Part shown: one piece after another, positions 1 through 8,328 of the stretch
Position numbering within the stretch: the stretch's first letter is position 1
How the letters are laid out: the number at the start of each line of letters is the position of its first letter
Assembly: GCF_039536325.1 (NCBI RefSeq)
Contig: NZ_BAAAYO010000010.1
Span: forward strand, 310,001 to 374,000
Length of the DNA stretch: 64,000 nucleotides
Origin: Paenibacillus_AB hodogayensis
GTDB taxonomy: Bacteria; Bacillota; Bacilli; Paenibacillales; NBRC-103111
Reading direction: 5' to 3'
Notes under the pieces: model-generated
Told to the model about the DNA's origin: nothing
Databases searched by the model: none
Seen by the model: the letters and a program-made list of their open reading frames with translations, nothing else
Made by a program: the position numbers and the translations under genes

Positions 1-745
1 AGCCGTAGTCGAAGCCCAACTGCCCGATGCCGGGAAAATGCCGCTCCAGCAGAGGGATGCTGATCCGGGTCACATTACGCATTTCGTTCTTCTTGCGCCG
101 AACGACCTTACTGGACAACGAACGGCGAATCCCTTGGGCGGACGACATCATCGTGCCTCCCCGGCACAGGTTCGTGACGAACATGCCCGGATTGGCCAGC
201 CGCCCGACCATGGAGCGGGTTACCCAGTTGCCTTTCTCCTTCACCATCTTGACCCGGTAATCGATCGGTCTTCCGCGGATTGTCGCCAGTTGAATTCCCC
301 GCTGGATCAAATACGTGCGCTTGCGCCGCAGCGAGCGGACCGCCGCGAGCAGGCCGCCGAAGCTGCCGAAGCGACGCACTTTGCGGCGGTGGCGCATCAC
401 GTAGGAAGAACCCGATTTTATGATCATAATAACGCCTTGTCCGCCTGTGCCCACCACCGGTTTGATAACGACTCTCCCGTAATGGCCAAGCATGGCGGAC
501 AGGTTATCCGGAGAAAAAATGCGGGTCTCGGGAATATAAGGCGCCACCCGGCTGTCCTGACGGAGGACCGACGTCTTTACCCATTTGCTGGCCACCTGGC
601 GCGATACGGTCGCTTTCTCCTCCGTATCCGCCGTATGTCCGGGTTCTTGCGCTACGGGCGGTCCCGCGGCAGCGGCCGAGGCCGTTGCCGGCTCGGCCGA
701 CGCGATTTTCGCTTCCATTCCCTCCTCTTGAGGCATCTGTTCCAT
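1..745 (-). CDS. YheC/YheD family spore-coat-associated ATP-grasp protein (3' end outside window)
   Basis: The frame is open from an ATG at 745 to the left edge, giving 248 codons with the C-terminus missing. The start is chosen because a GGAGGG ribosome site lies a few bases upstream. The first 50 residues are rich in Ala, Glu and Pro. After that come a conserved arginine-rich stretch (SVLRQDSRVAPYIPETR), the glycine-rich ATP-grasp signature VVIKPVVGTGGQGV, and an R-x-x-D-Y-R-V-K-M-V stretch typical of YheC/YheD proteins. Members are associated with the endospore coat of Bacillus and relatives; their substrate is unknown. The family call comes from these motifs. The spore role is known for the family and only inferred here. 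The protein supports a spore-forming host. Confidence 0.8.
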   Translation of the reverse strand, partial: MEQMPQEEGMEAKIASAEPATASAAAAGPPVAQEPGHTADTEEKATVSRQVASKWVKTSVLRQDSRVAPYIPETRIFSPDNLSAMLGHYGRVVIKPVVGTGGQGVIMIIKSGSSYVMRHRRKVRRFGSFGGLLAAVRSLRRKRTYLIQRGIQLATIRGRPIDYRVKMVKEKGNWVTRSMVGRLANPGMFVTNLCRGGTMMSSAQGIRRSLSSKVVRRKKNEMRNVTRISIPLLERHFPGIGQLGFDYG

Positions 746-928
746 TCATATCCCTCCTCCAAGTTTCTGAAGCAGCCATTCCGTTCGATGTCGCCATAGC
801 TCAGTCCGGCGGCCAAATCCTTCCGCGGAAAGCGCCATGCTGCAGCAGTACCGGTACGGATAACGCTATATCGTATGCCGGGGTACGGACATCTTCCTGT
901 TCATATGCCCCCGGGCATAAGCCGCTTC

Positions 929-2704
929 TCACTGTTCGGCCAAGACATCCATAATGTCGCGGAAGGCCGCGATCGCCCGATTGGCCCCGTTCTCCGGCTC
1001 GTTCTCGGCGACGACCGCCACCGCATACCGGGGCCGCTCGACCGGCCCGTAGCCGATAAACCATTGGTGAACCGCCGCATGCCCGCCGACTGTCGTTTGC
1101 GCCGTGCCGGACTTGCCGGCTACGCGCCATTTAGACCGCTGCAGCGATTGCCCCGTCCCTTCGCTCACGACCTCCTGCATCCACTTTAACAGTGTATTGG
1201 CCGTACGCGGAGCGATTTGCGCTCCTTCCGCAGGCAGCCGGCGATCGGCAAATACGCGCGCGACGCCCCCCGTCGCATAGCGCACATCCTTGACGATCCG
1301 GGGGCTCAGCACCTCCCCGCCGTGCAGCAGCGTAACGACCAGATTGGCCGCCTGAAGCGGCGAGACGAGCACGTCACGCTGGCCGATCGCCGTCTGGATG
1401 CGTATACCTTCGTCTTCGGAAGGGGTCCTCGCATGGAACACTTGCCCCCGCTCCTCCGCATCGAACTGGCTCCATCCCGCTTGCCCTGTCTCCTCCGACC
1501 AGCCCACGAGCCGGTCTAAGCCGAGCTGGCACGCCGCCGCCTGAAGCTGCGCCCCGCTCAGCCGCTGCATCACTTTGGCGAAGACGACGTTGCAGGATTG
1601 GGCGTACGCCTGCTCCAGTGTAAGGTGGCCGTGGCCGCCATGCAGCCAGCAGGTGAAGCCGTATTTGCCGAACGAGCCGTTGCATTCGAACATTTCGCCG
1701 GGTTTGACGACCCCTTGCTCCAGTGCCGCGGCGGCAACGACCGTTTTGAATATCGAGCCGGGCGGAATCGCTTTGAGCGCCTTGTTGCCCCAGGCATCGC
1801 TTCCCGGTGCGATGCGGTACGGATCGAAATCGGGGCGGCTCGCCATCGCCAACACGTCGGCCTGCTCCGCATCGAGAACGACCGCCGCTCCGGAGGCGAT
1901 GCCGGCCTTGTCAAGAATGCGCTCGACCTGCCCCTGAATATCCAGATCGAGCGTCGTCCCGATGCGCAGCGGGTAAAACGGGTTGCCGGGCCGCACGAGC
2001 CGCACGTCGAGCCCCGGCAGCGGCCGGCCGGCTCCGTCGGTGAACAGGCTGACCGACGTGCCGCCGACGCCCTGCAAATACGACTCCATCGTCTTCTCCA
2101 GCCCGGAAGCGCCGATCCGGCTCGTCAGCGACAGGCTGCCCCGCGACAGCTGCTTGCGATACAACGTTCCGACCAGCTCCGGGTTTTGCCCGATAAATCC
2201 GATAGCATGCTTTGCGGCCGTATCGACGGGATAGCGCCTGACGGTGTCCATCGTCTTCACGCCGGGCACGCCCAGCTTATCGATATTCGCCGCCTGGCTG
2301 GCGGTCAGTGGAACGGGCAGCCCTGTCGCCGCTTCGCTCCACATGGCTGGCGCCTTCGCCTGCTTATAGAAATCGGTCCATGCCCGTTCGTCGGCATGCA
2401 AAATGGAGGCGATCTGCCGCATCGCCCCGGCTGTGTCGAATTCCCCTTGTCTCACCGGGAAAACGACAAGCGCCCGCACGGTTTCTCCGGTAATGGGCTT
2501 GCCGTTGCGGTCGACAAACTGTCCTCTGCCGCTGTCCAGCTCGATGCCCTGCTCCCGCTGGGCGACCGAATTCGCCACAAGATCCACCTCGCGGCGGGAA
2601 AAGCTGGCTGTGTCAATCACTTGAATCCAGGCCAGACGGCCGAGCAATACCGCGATCGCCGCCGTCATGGCGAGCAGACCGAACCAGATTCTACGCTGTC
2701 TCAT
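929..2704 (-). CDS. pbpI: Penicillin-binding transpeptidase, PbpI-like
   Basis: A class B-type peptidoglycan DD-transpeptidase of 591 aa that crosslinks cell-wall stem peptides outside the membrane. One N-terminal membrane anchor spans residues 7-30, followed by a dimerisation/pedestal domain to about 240 and the transpeptidase domain. All three catalytic motifs are present: S317-I-F-K320 (acyl-enzyme serine), S370-C-N372 and K531-S-G533. There are no PASTA domains. In B. subtilis pbpI (yrrR) ends the alaS-yrr gene string; here it lies downstream of the U32 pair across a terminator, which supports orthology. The ATG at 2704 has only a weak GGGATGA ribosome site. The 183 bp beyond its stop hold a short GC hairpin without a T-run and no gene. 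Confidence 0.9.
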   Translation of the reverse strand: MRQRRIWFGLLAMTAAIAVLLGRLAWIQVIDTASFSRREVDLVANSVAQREQGIELDSGRGQFVDRNGKPITGETVRALVVFPVRQGEFDTAGAMRQIASILHADERAWTDFYKQAKAPAMWSEAATGLPVPLTASQAANIDKLGVPGVKTMDTVRRYPVDTAAKHAIGFIGQNPELVGTLYRKQLSRGSLSLTSRIGASGLEKTMESYLQGVGGTSVSLFTDGAGRPLPGLDVRLVRPGNPFYPLRIGTTLDLDIQGQVERILDKAGIASGAAVVLDAEQADVLAMASRPDFDPYRIAPGSDAWGNKALKAIPPGSIFKTVVAAAALEQGVVKPGEMFECNGSFGKYGFTCWLHGGHGHLTLEQAYAQSCNVVFAKVMQRLSGAQLQAAACQLGLDRLVGWSEETGQAGWSQFDAEERGQVFHARTPSEDEGIRIQTAIGQRDVLVSPLQAANLVVTLLHGGEVLSPRIVKDVRYATGGVARVFADRRLPAEGAQIAPRTANTLLKWMQEVVSEGTGQSLQRSKWRVAGKSGTAQTTVGGHAAVHQWFIGYGPVERPRYAVAVVAENEPENGANRAIAAFRDIMDVLAEQ

Positions 2705-2826
2705 CGGGTCATCCCTTTTCGTCGTTGTCGCGTCCCTTTACCTACCAGTATCGACAAAGGACGCAGCGAACAAACGGGAAAAACCGCAATTCCTGTCGAA
2801 TGCAGTCTATACGAACTAGTAAATAT

Positions 2827-3047
2827 ATGGAAACTATAGTAGGCGAAATGAACAACCGGTTCGATACGCTGGAAACGAAGGTTGCGCTGGCGCAGCAGGA
2901 TATCGCATACGTCAAACGCAAAATGAGCGTCATCGAGCAGACGGCAAGCGCCAGCGAGCTGCAGTCCCCATCGTCGAGCTGTACCGCCAAGTGCAGGAGC
3001 ATGACTCCGACATTAAACTGATCAAGCGGCTTTTGCTGGCCAATTGA
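2827..3047 (+). pseudogene. Small coiled-coil protein gene, apparently frameshifted
   Basis: The frame from ATG 2827 (or 2848) reads NNRFDTLETKVALAQQDIAYVKRKM, a heptad-patterned helix, then loses sense near 2945-2965. The neighbouring frame resumes with PIVELYRQVQEHDSDIKLIK, again amphipathic, and ends at TGA 3045-3047. The two halves together look like a 70-75 residue coiled-coil protein of a kind common in Firmicutes, broken by a one-base shift. Function is unknown. It may be a real pseudogene or a sequencing error. It converges on trhP2 with a shared hairpin between them. Confidence 0.55.
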
Positions 3048-3059
3048 GCGGAATGAAAT

Positions 3060-3094
3060 AAGGGAAGAGGACGGCGACGTCTCTCTTCCCTTTT
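3060..3094. terminator. Bidirectional rho-independent terminator
   Basis: A 10-bp inverted repeat (AAGGGAAGAG at 3060-3069 with CTCTTCCCTT at 3083-3092) is followed by T-rich sequence on the plus strand and by TT-A-TTT on the minus strand. It separates the frameshifted coiled-coil gene from the end of trhP2. Confidence 0.75.
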
Positions 3095-3122
3095 CTGCAT
3101 TCGCCCGGAACGGCGAAACGGT

Positions 3123-4463
3123 CTATTTTTTTCGTCCGACCTGCTTGCGCATCATATCCATCGGCTTCACCGGCTGCTCGACCTTGAATCGGACTCGCTG
3201 CAGCGGGTGGCGGGCGGCGTCCAGCACGTTGCCCTCCTCGTCGGTCAACTCGCCGACGCGTTGCTTGAACAGCGTGCCGCCCGGGCCGAAAAACTCCACG
3301 TCCTGACCCGGTTTGAAATGGTTGCGCTGCTGAACCGTCGCGATCCCCGTCGCTTCCTCGTAATCGACGACCAGCCCGGCAAAATCGTAATCGATCCGCT
3401 TGTCTTCGGGACCGAAAATATGATCCTCGTGATCCGGTTCGTCGAGGAAAAATCCGGTATTCAGCGGCCGGTTGGCGGCCTTGTAAATTTCCTGCAGCCA
3501 CTCTTCCTTCAGCACATACCCTTCAGGATCGGCATAATAGGCATCGATCGCTTGCCGGTAGGCGTTGACCACCGTCGCCACATAATGAATGCTTTTCATC
3601 CGGCCCTCGATTTTAAAGCTTTCCACGCCGGACAGCACCATCTCTGGAATATGCTCGATCATGCACAAATCTTTGGCGCTCATCATAAACGGATCTTCTC
3701 CGGGAAACAGCGGCGTTCCGGTCATCCCTTCCTTGTACCGCGCGACGGACTTGTCCGCTGCGGCTTGCTCCGTTGACACCAGCTGGCCGATCTCGGCGTC
3801 GCTGTCCTCGAACAGCTCGTATTTCCAGCGGCACGACTGGCAGCAGCCCCCGCGGTTCGAATCGCGATCGGTGAAGTGGTTCGACAATACGCAGCGGCCC
3901 GAGTAGGAGCTGCACATCGCGCCATGGATGAACGTCTCGATCTCGATCTCGACGTTCCGCTTGATCTCATGGATCTCTTCCATCGTCGCTTCCCGCCCGA
4001 GAACGACCCGGTGAACGCCGTCTTCCTTCCAAAACTGCACCGCCTGCCAGTTAACCGTCGACTGCTGCGTGCTCAGATGGATTTCCAGCTTGGGCGCCAC
4101 CCGCCGGCACGTCTCGATAATGACCGGATCGGCCACGATAATCGCCGCGATCCCGGCATGTTGCAGCTCGCGCAAGTAGTCCTCGATGCCCGCGATATCT
4201 TCGTTATGGGCGTAAATGTTCGCCGCGACAAACACCTTCGCCCCATACCGGTCGGCAAATTCGACGGCTTCGCGCATTTCCTCGAACGTGAAATTGTCGG
4301 CATTGGAGCGCAGCCCGTATTTTTGCCCGCCGATATAGACGGCGTCGGCGCCGTAATGGATGGCGAATTTCAGCTTCTCCAGGCTGCCGCCGGGAGCGAG
4401 CAGCTCGGGCTTCTGCCCCGGCTTCAACGTCGTCGGAACGCTTCGTTCCAGCACCTTGCTCAA
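3123..4463 (-). CDS. trhP2: U32 family tRNA hydroxylation protein TrhP2 (YrrO)
   Basis: A U32 family protein of 446 aa. In B. subtilis YrrN and YrrO (TrhP1/TrhP2) are needed for prephenate-dependent 5-hydroxylation of the wobble uridine of several tRNAs; older annotation calls them collagenase-like peptidases. The N-terminal barrel begins ELLAPGGSLEKLKFAIHYGA. The U32 signature lies at residues 184-211, with C184, C191, C207, C208 and C211, likely iron-sulfur or metal ligands. A C-terminal beta domain follows residue 350. The start is TTG at 4463 with GAGGTG seven bases upstream. The gene follows trhP1 by 56 bp and is probably in one transcript with mltG and trhP1. Confidence 0.88.
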   Translation of the reverse strand: MSKVLERSVPTTLKPGQKPELLAPGGSLEKLKFAIHYGADAVYIGGQKYGLRSNADNFTFEEMREAVEFADRYGAKVFVAANIYAHNEDIAGIEDYLRELQHAGIAAIIVADPVIIETCRRVAPKLEIHLSTQQSTVNWQAVQFWKEDGVHRVVLGREATMEEIHEIKRNVEIEIETFIHGAMCSSYSGRCVLSNHFTDRDSNRGGCCQSCRWKYELFEDSDAEIGQLVSTEQAAADKSVARYKEGMTGTPLFPGEDPFMMSAKDLCMIEHIPEMVLSGVESFKIEGRMKSIHYVATVVNAYRQAIDAYYADPEGYVLKEEWLQEIYKAANRPLNTGFFLDEPDHEDHIFGPEDKRIDYDFAGLVVDYEEATGIATVQQRNHFKPGQDVEFFGPGGTLFKQRVGELTDEEGNVLDAARHPLQRVRFKVEQPVKPMDMMRKQVGRKK

Positions 4464-4519
4464 CTTTCAACACCTCTTCGTTAGTTCGTGCCGGCTTGCT
4501 TTTGCACGCAATCGGTCTA

Positions 4520-5518
4520 TCAATATACCTGTTCCTTATAGTAAAAGCCGAACGACAGCTCGCGATCCGGGTTTTGCAGCGCGCGGATCGGCTCCAGCCA
4601 TTCCTCGTCGAATTCGTACCCGGCGGGATCGGAGACATATGCATCGATGACGCGGCGGTAACAGCGGACAACCGTCTCGTTGTACGCCGGCGTCTGCAGC
4701 AGCCCCTCGATGCGGAAGCTGTCGATGCCGGCCTCCATCAGCTCATGCAAGCTTTCCAGCATGCACATATCGTCCGCGCTCATCACATGCGTCCCGTTCG
4801 CATCCTCGAAGATCGGATGCTTCTCTTCCTTGCGCTCCTCCTCGATCAGAAAGAGCCCCCGCTCTGCATCGAGCCGCTCGCCCTCGGCGGACTTTCTCTG
4901 GTGGGCCCAGTAGTTCGTCAAGAGTCCCCGTTTCGAGTGGTAAATGTTCGTCATGCCGTGAACCTGCACCTGGACTTCCGCCTGCACGTGCCGTTTGGCT
5001 TCCGTCACCTCGTCCATATTCAGCTCCCGCGCCAAATAGACGCGGCTCGCTCCTTTGCCGACCCAGTAGTTCGCCGTCGCGTAGTTGGTCGAGGTCATCT
5101 CGGCGTTCCAGTGAAGCGGCAGCCGCACGCCGGCCTGCCGCATTGCGATGAGCACCGCGGGATCGCCGAACACAATCGCGTCGGCTCCCGCTTCGGCCAC
5201 AAGCTTCAAATAGCCGGGCAGCGCCGGAAGCGCCTCGTTGTGCAGAATACCGTTACAGACCACATAGGCTTTCGTCTTCCGGTTGTGGGCCTGTCGAATA
5301 ACATCCGCGATCCGTTCGGGCGGAATATGTCCGGACAGGCGCATGCCGAAGCGCTCGTCTCCAATATGGAACGCGTCGGCTCCGGCGTCCGCCAGCCGTC
5401 CGATCTCCTCGACCGAACCGGCGCCGATCAACAGCTCCGGCTTGCGGAGCCTTCCCTCTTCGACCGGCTGCGGAGAGCCGCCGACGGCGGCGTCCGGCTT
5501 ATTTGTCGTATCGCTCAT
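4520..5518 (-). CDS. trhP1: U32 family tRNA hydroxylation protein TrhP1 (YrrN)
   Basis: A 332-residue paralogue of the downstream gene. About 25 polar N-terminal residues precede the barrel (KPELLIGAGSVEEIGRLADA), which lacks the long cysteine signature of TrhP2. The B. subtilis pair act together in tRNA U34 hydroxylation. The ATG at 5518 has GAGGTG eight bases upstream. Only 7 bp separate it from the mltG stop. In B. subtilis trmR (yrrM), which methylates the hydroxyl product, lies at exactly this junction, so it is absent here. Confidence 0.85.
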   Translation of the reverse strand: MSDTTNKPDAAVGGSPQPVEEGRLRKPELLIGAGSVEEIGRLADAGADAFHIGDERFGMRLSGHIPPERIADVIRQAHNRKTKAYVVCNGILHNEALPALPGYLKLVAEAGADAIVFGDPAVLIAMRQAGVRLPLHWNAEMTSTNYATANYWVGKGASRVYLARELNMDEVTEAKRHVQAEVQVQVHGMTNIYHSKRGLLTNYWAHQRKSAEGERLDAERGLFLIEEERKEEKHPIFEDANGTHVMSADDMCMLESLHELMEAGIDSFRIEGLLQTPAYNETVVRCYRRVIDAYVSDPAGYEFDEEWLEPIRALQNPDRELSFGFYYKEQVY

Positions 5519-5525
5519 CGCGTTG

Positions 5526-6596
5526 TCACCTCTTCTGGCTGTCCGCTTTATTTTTCAAATGCTGGTCGTACGTTTCCGCGAACGCATGCTTCTGCGATCC
5601 GTCGCCTTTCGTGACATAAAACAAATAGTTCGTCTCCTGAGGATAAAGCGCCGCCTCGATCGATTGCAGGCTTGGGCTAGCGATCGGCCCGGGCGGCAAT
5701 CCGGAGATTTTGTACGTATTGTACGGGCTGTCGATCAGCAAGTCTTTCTCGTACAGCTTTTCCTTCGGCTTGTCCAGCACGTATTGTATGGTGGCGTCGA
5801 TTTGCAGTTTCATGCCGATTTTCATCCGGTTGTAAATGACGCTCGCGACGAGCGGACGTTCCTCGTCGTGGACGACCTCGCGCTCGATCAAGGAAGCTAC
5901 GGTCAACAGCTGATGGAACGTCAGCCCTCTCTGCTTCAGCATGTCCGGCCAATCGGCCGGCAGCCTGGCCAGCTTCTTGTCCAGCTCCGCAACCATCCGT
6001 TTGACGATATCCGGCGCGGTGCTCTCCAGTTTCATTTCATACGTTTCGGGGAACAGGTAGCCCTCCAGCCGGTGCCGCAGCCGGGCATCGTCGGGGATGT
6101 CCGACGCCCATTTGACCGACGCGAACTCTTGCTTGTTCTCCGCATAGGCGAGAAACGCCTCCCGGTCGAAGCCTCCCGGCAGCTCCTCCAGCTTGTCTGC
6201 GATTTGCAGCACGGTCATTCCTTCCGGTATCGTAAAACGGAGCCCCTCTTCCCTCGTTGTGCCGCCCGCATTCAATGTGTCGATAATCTCGTCCAGCTCC
6301 ATGCCGGGCGTCATGGCGTACTCGCCCGCCTTAAACCGGCCGCCTTCTTTTTTATAAATCAAATAATAGCGAAATACGCGGGCATCGCGAATAAGGCCGT
6401 TCTGCTCCAGTATGTTGGCGATTCGCCCCGATCCGTAACCGGACGGTACGGTGAACCGCACCTCTTTCCCGTCCGCTTCGGTCGGTTTCATCGCATACGT
6501 GGCATACATCGCCGTGCCGATTCCGGCCAACACCAGTACGAGCAGCACGCACCAGAGCGTAATCCAGGCGATTCGTTTCAACGGACTCTCTCCCAT
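5526..6596 (-). CDS. mltG: Endolytic murein transglycosylase MltG
   Basis: A 356-residue membrane protein that cleaves nascent glycan strands and is thought to set their length. One transmembrane helix (residues 9-33) is followed by a LysM-like subdomain and the YceG/MltG catalytic domain. The conserved EGYLFPETY is at 178-186, and the catalytic glutamate is E238 in ASLIERE. The DSPYNTYKISGLPPGPIASP block typical of the family is complete. It heads the mltG-trhP1-trhP2 string. Upstream lies a probable terminator (6670-6696), so it may have its own promoter. Confidence 0.93.
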   Translation of the reverse strand: MGESPLKRIAWITLWCVLLVLVLAGIGTAMYATYAMKPTEADGKEVRFTVPSGYGSGRIANILEQNGLIRDARVFRYYLIYKKEGGRFKAGEYAMTPGMELDEIIDTLNAGGTTREEGLRFTIPEGMTVLQIADKLEELPGGFDREAFLAYAENKQEFASVKWASDIPDDARLRHRLEGYLFPETYEMKLESTAPDIVKRMVAELDKKLARLPADWPDMLKQRGLTFHQLLTVASLIEREVVHDEERPLVASVIYNRMKIGMKLQIDATIQYVLDKPKEKLYEKDLLIDSPYNTYKISGLPPGPIASPSLQSIEAALYPQETNYLFYVTKGDGSQKHAFAETYDQHLKNKADSQKR

Positions 6597-6669
6597 TATC
6601 TCTGATTGTTGTCACAGACACTAAGCCGTCAGGCGCCGATCCTGGAGCGGAGTACGGACCGGTATACGA

Positions 6670-6696
6670 AAAAAAGAGCGGTACCGTCAGCCGCCC
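6670..6696 (-). terminator. Probable terminator after the DUF1292 pair
   Basis: On the minus strand a short GCGG/CCGC stem is followed by TCTTTTTTT. The stem is only four pairs, so the call rests mainly on the T-run and its position between the second DUF1292 gene and mltG. A separate perfect hairpin (CCGGGCG-ATGA-CGCCCGG) lies at about 6732-6749 without a T-run. Confidence 0.45.
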
Positions 6697-6744
6697 GTGG
6701 TCGCGCCATTTGTTGAACCGTCTTGCCGGGCGATGACGCCCGGA

Positions 6745-7062
6745 TCAAGGCCGGTCTTGAATAGGAAACGACATCTCGTCGTACAGCTCCGAGACCGTTT
6801 CCCATTCGTCGTCATCTTCGATCGTTTCCAGCGTCAGTTCCCCGTCGCCGGACTCCGTCACTTTAAAGATGGCTACTTCCTTTTCCTTCTTCAACTGCTT
6901 CGACTGGAGCACGGCGTACAAAGCGCCCTCATGGCGAAATTCGGCCAATATCCGGTGAACGACCGATTCCTCCTGTTCGTCGAACAGCTCGATTTCGTCC
7001 CCGTATGCATCGCGCAGCCGCCGGGCCGACTCGGCCCGGTGCCAATCCGAACGGTCGCTCAC
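6745..7062 (-). CDS. DUF1292 family protein, second copy
   Basis: A 105-residue acidic protein similar in plan to its upstream neighbour: short beta strands, many Glu/Asp, and a TLETIEDDDEWETVSELYDE ending that matches the DUF1292 pattern. Function is unknown; YrzB of B. subtilis is the family's local representative. The GTG start at 7062 overlaps the stop of the first copy as GTGA, so translation is probably coupled. B. subtilis has one such gene at this site. Confidence 0.8.
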   Translation of the reverse strand: MSDRSDWHRAESARRLRDAYGDEIELFDEQEESVVHRILAEFRHEGALYAVLQSKQLKKEKEVAIFKVTESGDGELTLETIEDDDEWETVSELYDEMSFPIQDRP

Positions 7063-7379
7063 TTGTCTTCTTCCCCCAGCTCCGACTCGGCCACGAGCGT
7101 ATTGAACGTTTCTTCCACTTCATTCCATTCTTCTTCGTTCTCGATCGTATACAGCTGAAGATCGTCGCCGTCTTCCTCGTAACGGAACGCGTATACCTCG
7201 TCGGTTTCCTCGTCCGTCTCGTCGGTCTCGACCGGAACGACCATCATATACAGGTTGCCGGCAAACTGGCCGCTTTCGACTTCGAATTTCATGATGACTT
7301 CGAATTCCTCTTCGTTGCCGTCCTCGTCAGGAATGTAGATGATCTCCGGCTCTTCCGCGTTAAGCTCTTCCTTGGTCAT
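7059..7379 (-). CDS. yrzB: DUF1292 family protein, YrzB-like
   Basis: A 106-residue, strongly acidic cytosolic protein of unknown function, with 30% or more Asp/Glu by eye. The DUF1292 pattern is visible: EIIYIPDEDGNEEEFEVI near the N-terminus and YTIENEEEWNEVEETFN at the end. The start is ATG 7379, with GAGGTG five bases upstream; longer open frame beyond it overlaps ruvX and is rejected. It lies 8 bp after ruvX, in the same order as yrrK-yrzB in B. subtilis. Confidence 0.85.
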   Translation of the reverse strand: MTKEELNAEEPEIIYIPDEDGNEEEFEVIMKFEVESGQFAGNLYMMVVPVETDETDEETDEVYAFRYEEDGDDLQLYTIENEEEWNEVEETFNTLVAESELGEEDK

Positions 7380-7387
7380 AACACACC

Positions 7388-7807
7388 TCACCTGTTCGAT
7401 TTGGAATCCAGATAGTTTTGCAAAATAATCGCCGCCGCCATCTTGTCGACAACCTGCTTCCGCTTCTTGCGGCTCACGTCGGCCTCCAGCAGCGTCCGCT
7501 GCGCGGCCGCGGTGGACAGTCGTTCGTCCCACATGACGACCGGCAGCTCCAGCGCTTCGCGGAGCGACTCGGCAAACGCCAAACACATCTCCCCGCGCGG
7601 TCCGATCGTGTTGTTCATGTTCTTCGGCAAGCCCAGCACGATGTCCGTGACTTCGTTCTCGCCAACCAGTTGGCGCAGCCGGGCCATATCGTCCTCCGGC
7701 CTGCGCCGCCGGACGACCTCGACGCCTTGCGCCGTCCAGCCGAACGCGTCGCTGATGGCGACGCCGATCGTTTTATCGCCGTAATCCAAACCCATGATCC
7801 TGCCCAT
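7388..7807 (-). CDS. ruvX: Putative Holliday junction resolvase / pre-16S rRNA nuclease RuvX (YqgF)
   Basis: A 139-residue RNase H-fold nuclease, full length for the family (YrrK in B. subtilis). YqgF of E. coli processes the 5' end of 16S rRNA; recombination activity has also been proposed. Visible motifs are the first acidic strand MGLDYGDKTIGVAISD, the middle VLGLPKNMNNTIG, and WDERLSTAAAQRTL followed by KMAAAIILQNYL with the last acidic residues. The start at 7807 matches the usual N-terminus; the ribosome site is weak. It lies between ireB and the DUF1292 genes as in Bacillus. Confidence 0.92.
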   Translation of the reverse strand: MGRIMGLDYGDKTIGVAISDAFGWTAQGVEVVRRRRPEDDMARLRQLVGENEVTDIVLGLPKNMNNTIGPRGEMCLAFAESLREALELPVVMWDERLSTAAAQRTLLEADVSRKKRKQVVDKMAAAIILQNYLDSKSNR

Positions 7808-7922
7808 TGTCTCGTCGTGTCCTTCCGTGCTGCTCCGCCCCGGTCCTTATCGTCTCGCCCGCCTAGGCGCCCGGAAGGGCGCGCAATACGGGAAGCCGAT
7901 GGATAACTCCACCGGCCGGCGG

Positions 7923-8183
7923 TTATTTATGGTGCTGCAGATAGAACCGGACCAATTCCTCGATCAGTTCGTCCCGTTCCCTTTTGCGGATAAGGCTTCT
8001 CGCGTTGTTATGGCGGGGTATGAACGCAGGGTCGCCGGATAACAAATAGCCGACGATTTGGTTAATCGGATTGTAGCCCTTCTCCTGCAAGGCGTCATAC
8101 ACGGCCAGAAGGACCTCCTTCGGCGAAGTTTCCACGCCTTCGGCTTTTACGTCGAATTTCATCGTTTTGTCCATCGGATTCAT
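7923..8183 (-). CDS. ireB: IreB family regulatory phosphoprotein (DUF965, YrzL)
   Basis: A small protein of 86 aa. IreB of Enterococcus is a substrate of the PASTA kinase IreK and controls cephalosporin tolerance; the B. subtilis orthologue YrzL lies directly after alaS, as here. The sequence carries DKTMKF, then VLLAVYDALQEKGYNPINQI and GYLLSGDPAFIPRHNNAR, near identical to the family core. Start ATG 8183 is chosen because a GGGGGG ribosome site is eight to nine bases upstream and the length matches YrzL. Longer in-frame extensions lack a ribosome site. Confidence 0.93.
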   Translation of the reverse strand: MNPMDKTMKFDVKAEGVETSPKEVLLAVYDALQEKGYNPINQIVGYLLSGDPAFIPRHNNARSLIRKRERDELIEELVRFYLQHHK

Positions 8184-8328
8184 TACCAGAACACCCCCCG
8201 ATTGCTGAAACGCCATGGTTTCCTGCGATTGTAAATATTTAGCATGCGCTATACATCTATTTATTCGCCATTCTCCGCAAAATTCCTGTCGAACCGATGA
8301 AAAATTCACACTTTACTCGCAAATTCGC

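Noticed and set aside
6732..6749. Perfect CCGGGCG/CGCCCGG hairpin at the end of the second DUF1292 gene
   Set aside because: No T-run follows on either strand, so it was not called a terminator.
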